From positions 688,772 to 752,771 of the forward strand of contig NZ_LMNW01000012.1 of NCBI RefSeq assembly GCF_001423125.1: 64,000 nucleotides of DNA, given 5' to 3'. The DNA comes from Duganella sp. Leaf126 (GTDB taxonomy: Bacteria > Pseudomonadota > Gammaproteobacteria > Burkholderiales > Burkholderiaceae_D). Under the pieces are notes generated by a model that was not told the origin of the DNA, made no database searches, and worked only from the letters and a program-made list of their open reading frames with translations. This document shows, one piece after another, positions 15,660 to 22,762 of the stretch. Positions within the stretch are counted from its first letter, which is position 1, and each line of letters starts with the position of its first letter. A program made the position numbers and the translations under genes.

Positions 15660-16397
15660 TTAAATGTGATCTGTTTCTCGCCGCACAACCCTTCCTATGA
15701 TGCCGCAGTCCCGACTACGACATCCTTTCGGCCTGTGGCGAGCCTGATCAGGATTATCGGAAAATAGCCACCACTCGCCGCGCTCCTTCACCAAGCGCTT
15801 TATCACCGACTCGCCATCGTAATTGAAGGCATACACCTCGCCGTCTTTCATTATCCTGTCGGCAGTATCTACCACCACAACATCGCCATCGTAAAGACTT
15901 GGTTCCATGCTCTCTCCCGTTACGGAAAGAGCGAGTAGGGTGCTAGGGTGAATGCCTTTGCGATCTACCCAGTTTTTCCTCAAACTTATCGTGTCACCAT
16001 CATAGATATCGGGCACCGTCTGAAAGCCAGTTACCCCGGCGCGCAACTGAAGTTTTACTTTCTTGATATGGTAGAAATTTTGATCTTCTGGGTCATCGAT
16101 TACCACTCTCATCGCGCCCTTCGGTAACTCACTCGCTGGTGGCACCAGTTCCAAATGGCTCGCAGCTGCTTGCGCCTCCTTGGCCAGCCTTGGGCTTATA
16201 TCCTCCAAGGTACAGCCAAACCCCCGCGCATAAGCCATTGCTGCCTCCATGCTTATGGGCCTCCGGCCAGTGATGTTCTGATAGATCATGGACTGGCCGC
16301 CCTTGATCTCGTGCACACGCGCGAACTCCGCACGATTCACCCCCGCGAATCGTTCCTTGAGGCGCGCGGCCTCTTCCTCGATAGTCAATATCTTCAT
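15660..16397 (-). CDS. Prophage repressor (CI-like, S24 self-cleaving)
   Basis: The N-terminal ~70 residues form an XRE-type DNA-binding domain (NRAEFARVHEIKGGQSMIYQ, NITGRRPISMEAAMAYARGF). The C-terminal half is a LexA/CI peptidase: the cleavage site A120-G121 in QLRAGVTG, nucleophile S163 in GESMEPSLYDGD and general base K200 in ESVIKRLVKE. RecA-stimulated cleavage after DNA damage should induce the prophage. The ATG sits against an operator copy (ATAGC-AAT-GCTAT) with no Shine-Dalgarno, so translation may be leaderless, as for lambda cI from PRM. It binds the six operator copies described here. Confidence 0.93.
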   Translation of the reverse strand: MKILTIEEEAARLKERFAGVNRAEFARVHEIKGGQSMIYQNITGRRPISMEAAMAYARGFGCTLEDISPRLAKEAQAAASHLELVPPASELPKGAMRVVIDDPEDQNFYHIKKVKLQLRAGVTGFQTVPDIYDGDTISLRKNWVDRKGIHPSTLLALSVTGESMEPSLYDGDVVVVDTADRIMKDGEVYAFNYDGESVIKRLVKERGEWWLFSDNPDQARHRPKGCRSRDCGIIGRVVRRETDHI

Positions 16398-16459
16398 ATA
16401 GCAATGCTATCTAAAAAAGAATGTAGCAGGGCTTGTGTTTAAACTGTAGCGGCGCTATA
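16398..16459. promoter_or_regulatory. Right operator, three repressor sites
   Basis: ATAGC-AAT-GCTAT at 16398-16410 (perfect), GTAGC-AGG-GCTTG at 16423-16435 (weaker) and TGTAGC-GGC-GCTATA at 16445-16459. The centres are about 25 and 23 bases apart, roughly two helical turns, as for cooperative repressor dimers. The first site touches the repressor start and the last covers PR. Confidence 0.85.
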
Positions 16460-16461
16460 GT
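16433..16461 (+). promoter_or_regulatory. PR, early rightward promoter
   Basis: -35 TTGTGT (16433-16438), 17-base spacer, -10 TATAGT (16456-16461). Transcription should start at or within a base of 16468, which is the A of the cro ATG. The right operator copy 3 lies across the spacer and -10. Confidence 0.82.
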
Positions 16462-16467
16462 TCGCAC

Positions 16468-16749
16468 ATGAACCTCAAAACATACTCGGCACAGGCGGAA
16501 GTGAAGAAAGCGAAATTAGCTCGCTCCGTCGGCGTTTCGCCAGCGCTGCTACACCAGTGGATCGAAGGAATTCGACCGGTTGCCATTCGTCACTGCCTCG
16601 CTATCGAGCGTGCTACCGAGGGCCAGGTTACGCGTCAGGACCTTCGCCCGGACGATTGGCAGAACATCTGGCCAGAGCTGGCGCCATCGTGCGCCGCTGC
16701 CGCTCCTACAGACGTGACCTCGCTCAACCGCGCCGGAGAACCCGCATGA
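16468..16749 (+). CDS. Cro-like repressor, YdaS type
   Basis: A 93-residue protein. KTYSAQAEVKKAKLARSVGV, SPALLHQWIEGIRPV and RHCLAIERATEGQVTRQDLR match the YdaS/Cro family of small XRE-like regulators that face a CI-type repressor. RPDDWQNIWPEL is also typical of the family. It is divergent from the repressor across the right operators. No ribosome site precedes the ATG and PR appears to start transcription at it, so the message is probably leaderless. The stop overlaps the next gene (ATGA). Confidence 0.88.
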   Translation: MNLKTYSAQAEVKKAKLARSVGVSPALLHQWIEGIRPVAIRHCLAIERATEGQVTRQDLRPDDWQNIWPELAPSCAAAAPTDVTSLNRAGEPA

Positions 16750-17114
16750 AAGCCGCACTCAACCGGATCGCTGCGCTGCTCGGCTACGTGCCGGCGCCGG
16801 CCAAGCTCGCGCCGAGCGTCATCACGATGGAACTCGACTTCGAGATCGACAGCGCACCGCTGGACACCGCGATAGCGAAGCTCGACCAGGCTGCCGAGGC
16901 TGCGCGTCGTGCCGAAGCTGCTATCAACGATGCGCTGATGGCGCAGGCCGGCGAGTTCATCGAGTCCGTGTTGGTGGCTGACGATTCTCAGGCCCCGATC
17001 CTTGCCGAACTTCGCCGCGCCACCACGCTGCTGGAAGTTCTGGCCAAGCAGGGCGACCGCGCATCCCAAGTCGAGCCCGCCACTGGCGCCGCTGCATCCG
17101 GCCTTCCCGGCTGA
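16746..17114 (+). CDS. Early phage hypothetical protein, 122 aa
   Basis: ATG at 16746 overlaps the cro stop (ATGA). The protein has a helical centre with Ala/Glu heptads (TAIAKLDQAAEAARRAEAA, NDALMAQAGEFIESVL) and a second helix (LAELRRATTLLEVLAKQG), suggesting a small coiled-coil protein. It is the second gene of the PR transcript. No family recognised; a position-based guess of an early regulator cannot be tested here. Confidence 0.62.
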   Translation: MKAALNRIAALLGYVPAPAKLAPSVITMELDFEIDSAPLDTAIAKLDQAAEAARRAEAAINDALMAQAGEFIESVLVADDSQAPILAELRRATTLLEVLAKQGDRASQVEPATGAAASGLPG

Positions 17115-17202
17115 CGGCGACCGACGCAAACAATTTCGCAAATCGCCGGCTCAGACCTTGCCGGTTCCATCCTGAAGTCCGCATCACTATAGGAGCAACA
17201 CC

Positions 17203-17493
17203 ATGAGCAGCACCAACCATAAGCCAAGCCCCCGCTTGAACGTCATCAAGGTCTATGTCGGCGACGAAGAGCATGCCGCCTTACAGAGCCACTGCCACGC
17301 CGCTGACATCGGCGTGAGCGCCTTCCTGCGCAAGGCCGGCATGCGCATCGCAACCGCACACCAGCAGGTTACGCGCCTGCCTGGCCGCCGTGAAGGCCCT
17401 GATGCAGGCCTGCGCCGGGCCTTCTCGTTCCCCGGCCACGCCCAGGGCGTGCGCCGGGTATCGCGAGGCGCGCTGCGCCCGATGCGTTCCTGA
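17203..17493 (+). CDS. Ribbon-helix-helix-like protein, 96 aa
   Basis: ATG at 17203 follows GGAG. The first ~50 residues (LNVIKVYVGDEEHAALQSHC, AADIGVSAFLRKAGM) have the beta strand plus two helices of RHH DNA-binding proteins such as MobC-type accessory proteins. The second half is Arg/Gly-rich (RREGPDAGLRRAF) and may be disordered, or the true protein may end differently. It is probably an early DNA-binding regulator. Confidence 0.62.
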   Translation: MSSTNHKPSPRLNVIKVYVGDEEHAALQSHCHAADIGVSAFLRKAGMRIATAHQQVTRLPGRREGPDAGLRRAFSFPGHAQGVRRVSRGALRPMRS

Positions 17494-17540
17494 ATCGCCA
17501 CCAAGTCCCGCACCCGCCGGGCGCAACCAAAGGAAGAGCC

Positions 17541-18317
17541 GTGAACCAGCTGATCATTGCCAACGTACCAATCCGCTCCGACGACCTCGGCCGCTACTCG
17601 CTGAACGACCTGCATAAGGCAGCCGGCGCCGCACCGCGCCACCGCCCGCCGCTTTGGCTCGAAAACCAGCAGGCCCAGGACCTGGTCGCGCAGCTCGCTG
17701 CCGAAGCAGGCGATGCAGGAATTCCTGCATCGGTCGTCAGTATCAAGGGCGGCCTGAACCAGGGCACCTACGCCGGCAAGGAACTGGTCTACGCCTACGC
17801 GATGTGGATCAGCGCCAAGTTCCACCTGGAAGTAATCCGTACGTTTGATGCATTGGTCACCGGCGCGCTCCCGGCGCCAGCAGCAAAGCCTGCGCGCGCG
17901 GTACCTGCGAAGTCGCCCTTGATGGTTGCCGCCAGCATGGCGCCGACGGTTGTACGCGCGCTGCGCTCGTTCGGCATCGACAAAAATGCGGCCGCCATCG
18001 GCGCCAACCAGATCATCACCGCGCAGACCGGCGTGAACCTTCTAGCGCTCGCCGGCCAGCAGCACATGCCGACGCCAGACCAGAAAATTTGCTTCACGCC
18101 CACCGAGCTCGGTAAGCGCTTTTGCCAGAGCGCCATCCGCTTCAACCAGCGCCTGCTCGACGCCGGCCTGCAAGAGAGCATCGCCGGCCATTGGGTGCCG
18201 ACTGAGAAGGGGCGCCAGCACGCCGTCGTGCTCGACACCGGCAAGGCCCACGGCAATGGCACGCCGATCCAGCAGGTGAAGTGGAAGGATTCGGTACTCG
18301 CGGAGGTGGCCCTGTGA
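17541..18317 (+). CDS. KilA-N domain protein, probable antirepressor
   Basis: GTG start at 17541 preceded by AAAGGAAG. The first ~110 residues are a KilA-N domain: RYSLNDLHKAAGAAPRHRPP, WLENQQAQDLV, then GLNQGTYAGKELVYAYAMWI and KFHLEVIRTFDAL. The C-terminal part (FTPTELGKRFCQSAIRFNQR, LLDAGLQESIAGHWVPTEKG, HAVVLDTGKAHGNG) is the usual phage antirepressor C-terminal domain. Such proteins bind DNA or the repressor and help lytic entry. The stop overlaps the next gene (GTGA). Confidence 0.88.
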   Translation: MNQLIIANVPIRSDDLGRYSLNDLHKAAGAAPRHRPPLWLENQQAQDLVAQLAAEAGDAGIPASVVSIKGGLNQGTYAGKELVYAYAMWISAKFHLEVIRTFDALVTGALPAPAAKPARAVPAKSPLMVAASMAPTVVRALRSFGIDKNAAAIGANQIITAQTGVNLLALAGQQHMPTPDQKICFTPTELGKRFCQSAIRFNQRLLDAGLQESIAGHWVPTEKGRQHAVVLDTGKAHGNGTPIQQVKWKDSVLAEVAL

Positions 18318-18796
18318 ATAGCCCAGCGAACAATCAGCCGCGCGCAGCGGCGATAGGAATCGAGGACATCGCTGCTGAAATGGACCTCGAGCGCCGTATT
18401 GGACTGCATTTGGCCGCCACTACAGTGCTCGACGGTTTCACGGCTGGCCGCATCGCCTTCGACATTGTGAAGATGCTGCCGCATGCTGCTCTCGCGCCCG
18501 CCGTAGCTGATATCGGCTTGCCCGAGCTGCGCGACCACTTGGCAACGGCCAAGGTAATGGACCGCTCGATCACGCTGTCGCCGGCCTCCGCCGGCGCGCT
18601 GCACCTGGCGATGACCACGGCGCCGGCACAGCCTGAGCCCGGCGCCGCGCCGCAGCTGGCCGGCTACGTCGAGCCGCAGGAAATTCCGTGCATCGGCCAG
18701 TGCCGCACCACGCTGTGGGCCACGAAGCAAAGCGCTGACGCGCAGGCGGTGTACCTGCCGCCAACCATGGCGCCAAAGAAAGAAGGTGGACTGTGA
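18314..18796 (+). CDS. Early phage hypothetical protein, 160 aa
   Basis: GTG at 18314 overlaps the antirepressor stop (GTGA). AAAIGIEDIAAEMDLERRIG and LHLAATTVLDGFTAGRIAFD suggest helices. The C-terminal part ends with PCIGQCRTTLWATKQS, a short Cys-containing motif. The function is unknown. It is part of a run of genes joined by four-base overlaps. Confidence 0.6.
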   Translation: MNSPANNQPRAAAIGIEDIAAEMDLERRIGLHLAATTVLDGFTAGRIAFDIVKMLPHAALAPAVADIGLPELRDHLATAKVMDRSITLSPASAGALHLAMTTAPAQPEPGAAPQLAGYVEPQEIPCIGQCRTTLWATKQSADAQAVYLPPTMAPKKEGGL

Positions 18797-18978
18797 GTCA
18801 CCACGACGAAGACAAAGGCCGCGTCAAGCTGGCCGTGCTGGTTCGCGAAATGCGCGAGAACCTGGTCGCTCACATCGAGATAGCGCAACTCAGCGCGAAG
18901 ATCAGCCGCGCTAAGTATTTGGCGTTGGTGGCCGAAGGCTTTACCGAGCAGCAGGCGCTGGAGCTGTGCGAACCATGA
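18793..18978 (+). CDS. Small helical phage protein, 61 aa
   Basis: GTG at 18793 in a GTGA overlap. VKLAVLVREMRENLVAHIEI, AQLSAKISRAKYLALVAEGF and TEQQALELCEP make three helices; the last resembles the UBA-like ending found in small phage proteins (EGFTEQQALELC). Its TGA overlaps the start of an 11-codon mini-ORF. Confidence 0.65.
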   Translation: MSHHDEDKGRVKLAVLVREMRENLVAHIEIAQLSAKISRAKYLALVAEGFTEQQALELCEP

Positions 18979-19010
18979 GCTACTCGACTTCGGCCGGAGC
19001 ACCCCCATGA
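18975..19010 (+). CDS. 11-codon mini-ORF between two early genes
   Basis: ATG overlaps the upstream stop (ATGA) and TGA overlaps the next ATG (ATGA). The peptide is MSYSTSAGAPP. Its GGAG is the ribosome site for the following XRE gene. It has the same length, same ending and same double overlap as the mini-ORF before ninB. Confidence 0.4.
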   Translation: MSYSTSAGAPP

Positions 19011-19279
19011 CAGCAGGCCCCGTGCCGCCCAGCGTGCGCGAACTGCTGGATTACCTGATCACCGAACACCGTTTAAAAAATTACGCCGAGTTGGCCCGGG
19101 AAATGGGCGAGACGGGCGCCACGATCAGCCGCCTGGTGAGCGGCCGACAGCGCCTCTCGGCAAAGCAGATCCTGTTCATCCATGAGTACTTCGGCATGGG
19201 CGTTCAAGAGATCCGCGAGAGGTCCGGACAGTACGGCCCGATTGCGGAAATAGAAAAGCCGGCGTCCAGGCCGGCTTAG
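19007..19279 (+). CDS. XRE-family helix-turn-helix protein, 90 aa
   Basis: NYAELAREMGETGATISRLV followed by SGRQRLSAKQILFIHEYFG is an XRE HTH with helix 2, turn and recognition helix (residues ~25-55). The C-terminal part (VQEIRERSGQYGPI) is short. The position after cro and KilA-N genes could correspond to a CII-type activator or an extra early regulator. The end of the gene holds a hairpin (AAGCCGG/CCGGCTT, 19255-19275) without a good T run. Confidence 0.75.
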   Translation: MTAGPVPPSVRELLDYLITEHRLKNYAELAREMGETGATISRLVSGRQRLSAKQILFIHEYFGMGVQEIRERSGQYGPIAEIEKPASRPA

Positions 19280-19301
19280 CAAATCAACTACAGAGGGCAC
19301 C

Positions 19302-19337
19302 ATGATAACACGTTACACCCGGAGGTCAGAACCATGA
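19302..19337 (+). CDS. 11-codon mini-ORF before the 63-aa gene
   Basis: ATG at 19302 has GAGGG nearby; TGA at 19335-19337 overlaps the next ATG (ATGA). The peptide is MITRYTRRSEP and its GGAGG codons are the ribosome site of the next gene. It is the third 36-base mini-ORF of this design in the prophage. Confidence 0.38.
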   Translation: MITRYTRRSEP

Positions 19338-19525
19338 CGACCTCGATCAACTACGCCGAGAGCAAAGCCCTGGCCGCCGTCAAGGACTGGCGCGTTACTG
19401 ACAAGGCGAAGATCGCCGCGCCGCCGGCCGAGAAGGACCGCGCACGCACGAAGCACCGCCACAACGAGCAGAAGCTGCGCGCCTGCGCCGACCAGCTGCT
19501 GAAAGGCGAGGGTGGCCAGCCATGA
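19334..19525 (+). CDS. Small basic phage protein, 63 aa
   Basis: ATG at 19334 with GGAGG nine bases upstream. NYAESKALAAVKDWRVTDKA, then KDRARTKHRHNEQKLRACAD and QLLKGEGG: short, very basic and helical, possibly nucleic-acid binding. The stop overlaps the next start (ATGA). No family recognised. Confidence 0.62.
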   Translation: MTTSINYAESKALAAVKDWRVTDKAKIAAPPAEKDRARTKHRHNEQKLRACADQLLKGEGGQP

Positions 19526-19842
19526 CGCACAAACGCGCACCCCACCACGGCAGCCGCACGTTGCTGCTGCTCGCCGCACTGAAGCAAGGCCCCGCCACGT
19601 TCTACCAGCTCTGCGAGCGCGCCAACGTGAACATCGAAAAAAACTCCGATGAAAATGCCGTTCGCGACATGGTCAGCAATATGATCGGGCGCAACGTCAG
19701 TTTTGACGGTCTGCTCTACCGCTTGACCGATCTGTCTCGCGATCTGCCAGCTGCCGGCCAGGTCGCTGGTCCAGCATACCGCGGGACGCCCTATCACGCA
19801 CCGGTGCGCATCGTTCGCCGTGCTGCAGGAGCGCGAGCATGA
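19522..19842 (+). CDS. Winged-helix-like early protein, 106 aa
   Basis: ATG at 19522 overlaps the previous stop. SRTLLLLAALKQGPATFYQL, CERANVNIEKNSDENAVRDM and GRNVSFDGLLYRLTD give a helix-helix-wing order typical of small winged-helix DNA-binding proteins. The tail is unstructured. It is coupled to the C5 methyltransferase by ATGA, so a regulatory role linked to it is possible. Confidence 0.62.
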   Translation: MTHKRAPHHGSRTLLLLAALKQGPATFYQLCERANVNIEKNSDENAVRDMVSNMIGRNVSFDGLLYRLTDLSRDLPAAGQVAGPAYRGTPYHAPVRIVRRAAGARA

Positions 19843-21830
19843 AGCGCGACGACTTCACCATGTCGCTGGACCTGGGCCACGAGCTGATCATTGACAACTT
19901 CGCCGGAGGCGGCGGCACCAGCACCGGCCTGGAAGAAGCCTTCGGCCGCCCGGTCGATATCGCCATCAACCACGACCCCGAAGCGCTGGCAATGCACGCC
20001 ATGAACCACCCACACACGAAGCACCTGTGCGAAAGTGTGTGGGACGTGGACCCGATCAAGGTCACGAACAACCAGCCGGTGGGCCTGGTCTGGCTGTCGC
20101 CGGACTGCAAGCATTTCAGCAAGGCCAAGGGCGGCACTCCGGTGGCAAAGAATATTCGCGGGCTGGCCTGGGTGACGCTGCGCTGGGCGGCGAAGTGCAA
20201 GCCGCGCGTGATCATGCTCGAGAACGTCGAAGAATTTAAGACTTGGGGGCCGCTGCTGGTGGACGCAGAGGGTAACTTCCGGCCGGATCCGGCGAAGAAG
20301 GGCAAAACCTTCGAGAGCTTTCTGCGCCAGCTGCGCGCGCACGGTTACACGGTGGACCACCGCGAGCTGCGCGCCAGCGACCACGACACCCCGACCATTC
20401 GCAAACGCTTCTTCCTCGTGGCGCGCCGCGACGGCCTGCCGATCCGCTGGCCGGCGGCCACGCATGGTGCGCCGACCTCGCCGGGCGTGCTGGCGGGCAA
20501 GCTGCTGCCGCACCGCACGGCGGCCGAATGCATCGACTGGTCAATTCCGTGTCCGTCGATTTTCGAGCGCAAGCGCCCGCTGGCGCCGGCAACGCTGCGT
20601 CGCATCGCCAAGGGCATCATGCGCTACGTGGTGGAAGCGCCCGCGCCATTCATCGTGGGGCAGGGCGGCCCGATCTATTCCGGCAAGCCAGTGTCTGTCG
20701 GGCAGCCATTCGGCACCCTCACGACCGAAAACCACCGCGCCGTAGTCCTGCCTACCATCATCCCGGTCACCCATCAGAGCGGCGACAGGAGCGAGTCCGT
20801 GAGCGAACCGTTTCGCACGATCACCGGCGCGCAGCGCGGCGAGAAGGCGTTGGCCGTGGCCTCGATGGTGCAGATTGGTTACGGCGAGCGCGAGGGCCAA
20901 GCGCCGCGCGCGCTGGACATAGAGAAGCCGCTGGGCACCGTCACCGCCGGAGGCGGCAAGGCGGCGTTGGTCAGCGCATTCTTGAACGAACACGCCAACG
21001 CGAGCAACCAGCGCGTGATGCCGGTGAACGAGCCGCTGCGTACGATCTGCGCGCAAGTGAAGGGCGGCCACATCAGCATGGTCACCGCGCATATTACGAA
21101 GTTTCGCACCGGCGCCACTGGCAGCGACATGATGGAGCCGGTACCGACGATCACGGCCGGCCCGAAAGAAAACCCGGCCGGCGCGCCGCACGCGCTGGGC
21201 GTCGTGACGGCGAACTTGATTCATATGGGCCATGGGGAAGGCAAGGAAGGCGGCAAACGTTTCAGCCACGGAATCCGTGATGTCGAGCAGCCGATCAACA
21301 CCATCACCGCGAGCGGCGCCACGGCTGGCGTCGTTACCAGCAGTCTGGTGAAATTGCGCGGCACCAGCAGCACCGCGAGCGTCGAGGAGCCGCTACACAC
21401 CATCAGCGCCGGCGGCCAGCATCACGCCGAGGTGCGAGCCTTCCTGCTCAAGTACTACGGCACCGACCAGCATCCTCGCCTCGAGGAGCCGCTGCACACC
21501 GTGACCACCAAAGACCGCTATGGCCTGGTCACCATCCAAGGCGTGGACTACCAGATCGTGGATATCGGTCTGCGCATGCTCGACCCGGCCGAGCTTTACC
21601 GTGCTCAGGGCTTTCCAGCCGACTACGTGATCCGCGAAATCCCGGATCCAGCGCTGCTATTCAAGGACGGCAGCCAGGTAGAAGGCAGCCCGCTGGATCT
21701 GCCGCGCATTTCGCTCACGAAGTCAGCACAGGTGCGCATGTGCGGCAACAGCGTTTGCCCGCCAATGGCGCGCGCGCTGATACAAGCAAACTTTATGCAT
21801 GAGCGTGACGTGGGTTGGGTGGCAGCGTGA
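19839..21830 (+). CDS. Phage DNA (cytosine-5) methyltransferase with repeat-rich target region
   Basis: Methylates cytosine at C5 using S-adenosylmethionine. Motif I is DNFAGGGGTSTGLEEAFG (residues ~19-36). The catalytic loop is SPDC90KHFSKAKGG, a phage variant of the usual PCQ. ENV is at 128-130, and the C-terminal motifs include RAQGFP and MCGNSVCPPMARAL. Between about residues 285 and 580 there are eight copies of a short pattern like EPLxTITAGG, one every 25-45 residues, replacing an ordinary target recognition domain. At 663 residues it is longer than standard enzymes. There is no partner endonuclease, so it probably protects phage DNA from host restriction. Confidence 0.92.
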   Translation: MKRDDFTMSLDLGHELIIDNFAGGGGTSTGLEEAFGRPVDIAINHDPEALAMHAMNHPHTKHLCESVWDVDPIKVTNNQPVGLVWLSPDCKHFSKAKGGTPVAKNIRGLAWVTLRWAAKCKPRVIMLENVEEFKTWGPLLVDAEGNFRPDPAKKGKTFESFLRQLRAHGYTVDHRELRASDHDTPTIRKRFFLVARRDGLPIRWPAATHGAPTSPGVLAGKLLPHRTAAECIDWSIPCPSIFERKRPLAPATLRRIAKGIMRYVVEAPAPFIVGQGGPIYSGKPVSVGQPFGTLTTENHRAVVLPTIIPVTHQSGDRSESVSEPFRTITGAQRGEKALAVASMVQIGYGEREGQAPRALDIEKPLGTVTAGGGKAALVSAFLNEHANASNQRVMPVNEPLRTICAQVKGGHISMVTAHITKFRTGATGSDMMEPVPTITAGPKENPAGAPHALGVVTANLIHMGHGEGKEGGKRFSHGIRDVEQPINTITASGATAGVVTSSLVKLRGTSSTASVEEPLHTISAGGQHHAEVRAFLLKYYGTDQHPRLEEPLHTVTTKDRYGLVTIQGVDYQIVDIGLRMLDPAELYRAQGFPADYVIREIPDPALLFKDGSQVEGSPLDLPRISLTKSAQVRMCGNSVCPPMARALIQANFMHERDVGWVAA

Positions 21831-21841
21831 ATATTTTTGCA

Positions 21842-22255
21842 CTAGATCGTGAATGTGTTGCCGAGACTCATAGCCATGTACCGAAATTCGGCAAATCTAA
21901 CGTCGAATTCTTCCGCTGTGGCATTGCTATCAAACAGCCATCGCAACGCTGCTTTGGCTTCTTCAGCCGACGGGAATTGGTAGAAGAAGGTACCGACAAG
22001 CACTATTGTGCCAGTCGTGCTTTGTTCCGCAGATTTTTTTGCACGCCAAGTCTCTGCAAAGTTGCGACCCAAGAGAAGAGCCATCTTTGCAGCCTCTTTC
22101 TGGCTTGCGAAATTTCCCTCCAGCTTCGGCATCCCAACTTGTTTTCCTTGATATCTCACTGTTACGTGAGCGGTCCAAGAGTGGTCCTGCATGGGGGTTG
22201 TTTTTATCTCGATCTCAAACTCTCGGTAGGGCTCTACCACGGTTGCAGCGTCCAT
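21842..22255 (-). CDS. Opposite-strand hypothetical protein (moron), 137 aa
   Basis: Lies against the direction of the early operon and has visibly lower GC than its neighbours. ATG at 22253-22255 has GAGG about five bases upstream. The sequence looks folded: EFEIEIKTTPM and WTAHVTVRYQGKQVG as strands, EAAKMALLLGRNFAETWRAK as a helix and FQFPSAEEAKAALRWLF as a beta-alpha end. A lysogen-expressed accessory gene is likely. No known family. Confidence 0.68.
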   Translation of the reverse strand: MDAATVVEPYREFEIEIKTTPMQDHSWTAHVTVRYQGKQVGMPKLEGNFASQKEAAKMALLLGRNFAETWRAKKSAEQSTTGTIVLVGTFFYQFPSAEEAKAALRWLFDSNATAEEFDVRFAEFRYMAMSLGNTFTI

Positions 22256-22290
22256 TTAAACCTCAAAAGTTATCCAAAAGGAATCGTATC

Positions 22291-22728
22291 ATGATATACG
22301 ACTTGTCCCGCGAAGAGCGCCGTCACCGCGCCATCGCCAACGAAAAGCCGGCGCCTGTGCTCAGGCCCCAGCGCTGCGCCTGCGGCAAGGCCGCGCCGGC
22401 CAAGCAGCTAGTCCAGCATCAGCACTGCGTCGCCTGCCTGTTCGCCGCGCGCGTCGCGACGCTGCAAGACGACGACCTCGACGTGCTTCACCACATGCTG
22501 GGCGCCACCGGGCACCACCCGCAGTCCCGCTGGGGCTTCCGCAACGAATACCTGGCCAACCGCCGCGACCTGCTTGCGCTTGAGCGGCTGGTGGCTGGCG
22601 GCTTCGTGCGCGCTGGCACAATGCTTTTGGACTTGCGCTACTTCCACGCCACTCGTGATGGTTGCAAGCTGGCGGGTTTGAGCGCAGTCGCGGCACGCCA
22701 CGCGTTGGAGCTACTTCATGAGCATTAA
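22291..22728 (+). CDS. Early phage protein with Cys-rich centre, 145 aa
   Basis: ATG at 22291 follows AAAAGGA. RPQRCACGKAAPAKQLVQHQ then HCVACLF has four Cys in CxC...CxxC spacing, a possible zinc site. The C-terminal half is helical (FRNEYLANRRDLLALERLVA, GLSAVAARHALELLHEH). It is a homologue-less early protein in the PR operon, possibly nucleic-acid binding. Confidence 0.68.
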   Translation: MIYDLSREERRHRAIANEKPAPVLRPQRCACGKAAPAKQLVQHQHCVACLFAARVATLQDDDLDVLHHMLGATGHHPQSRWGFRNEYLANRRDLLALERLVAGGFVRAGTMLLDLRYFHATRDGCKLAGLSAVAARHALELLHEH

Positions 22729-22762
22729 AACTCGGCCCGGCAGTATAAAAACTAAATCGCGC

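Noticed and set aside
20700-21540. Repeats in the C5 methyltransferase as DNA-level direct repeats
   Set aside because: Similarity is at protein level; the DNA copies differ too much to be recent duplications or a recombination site.
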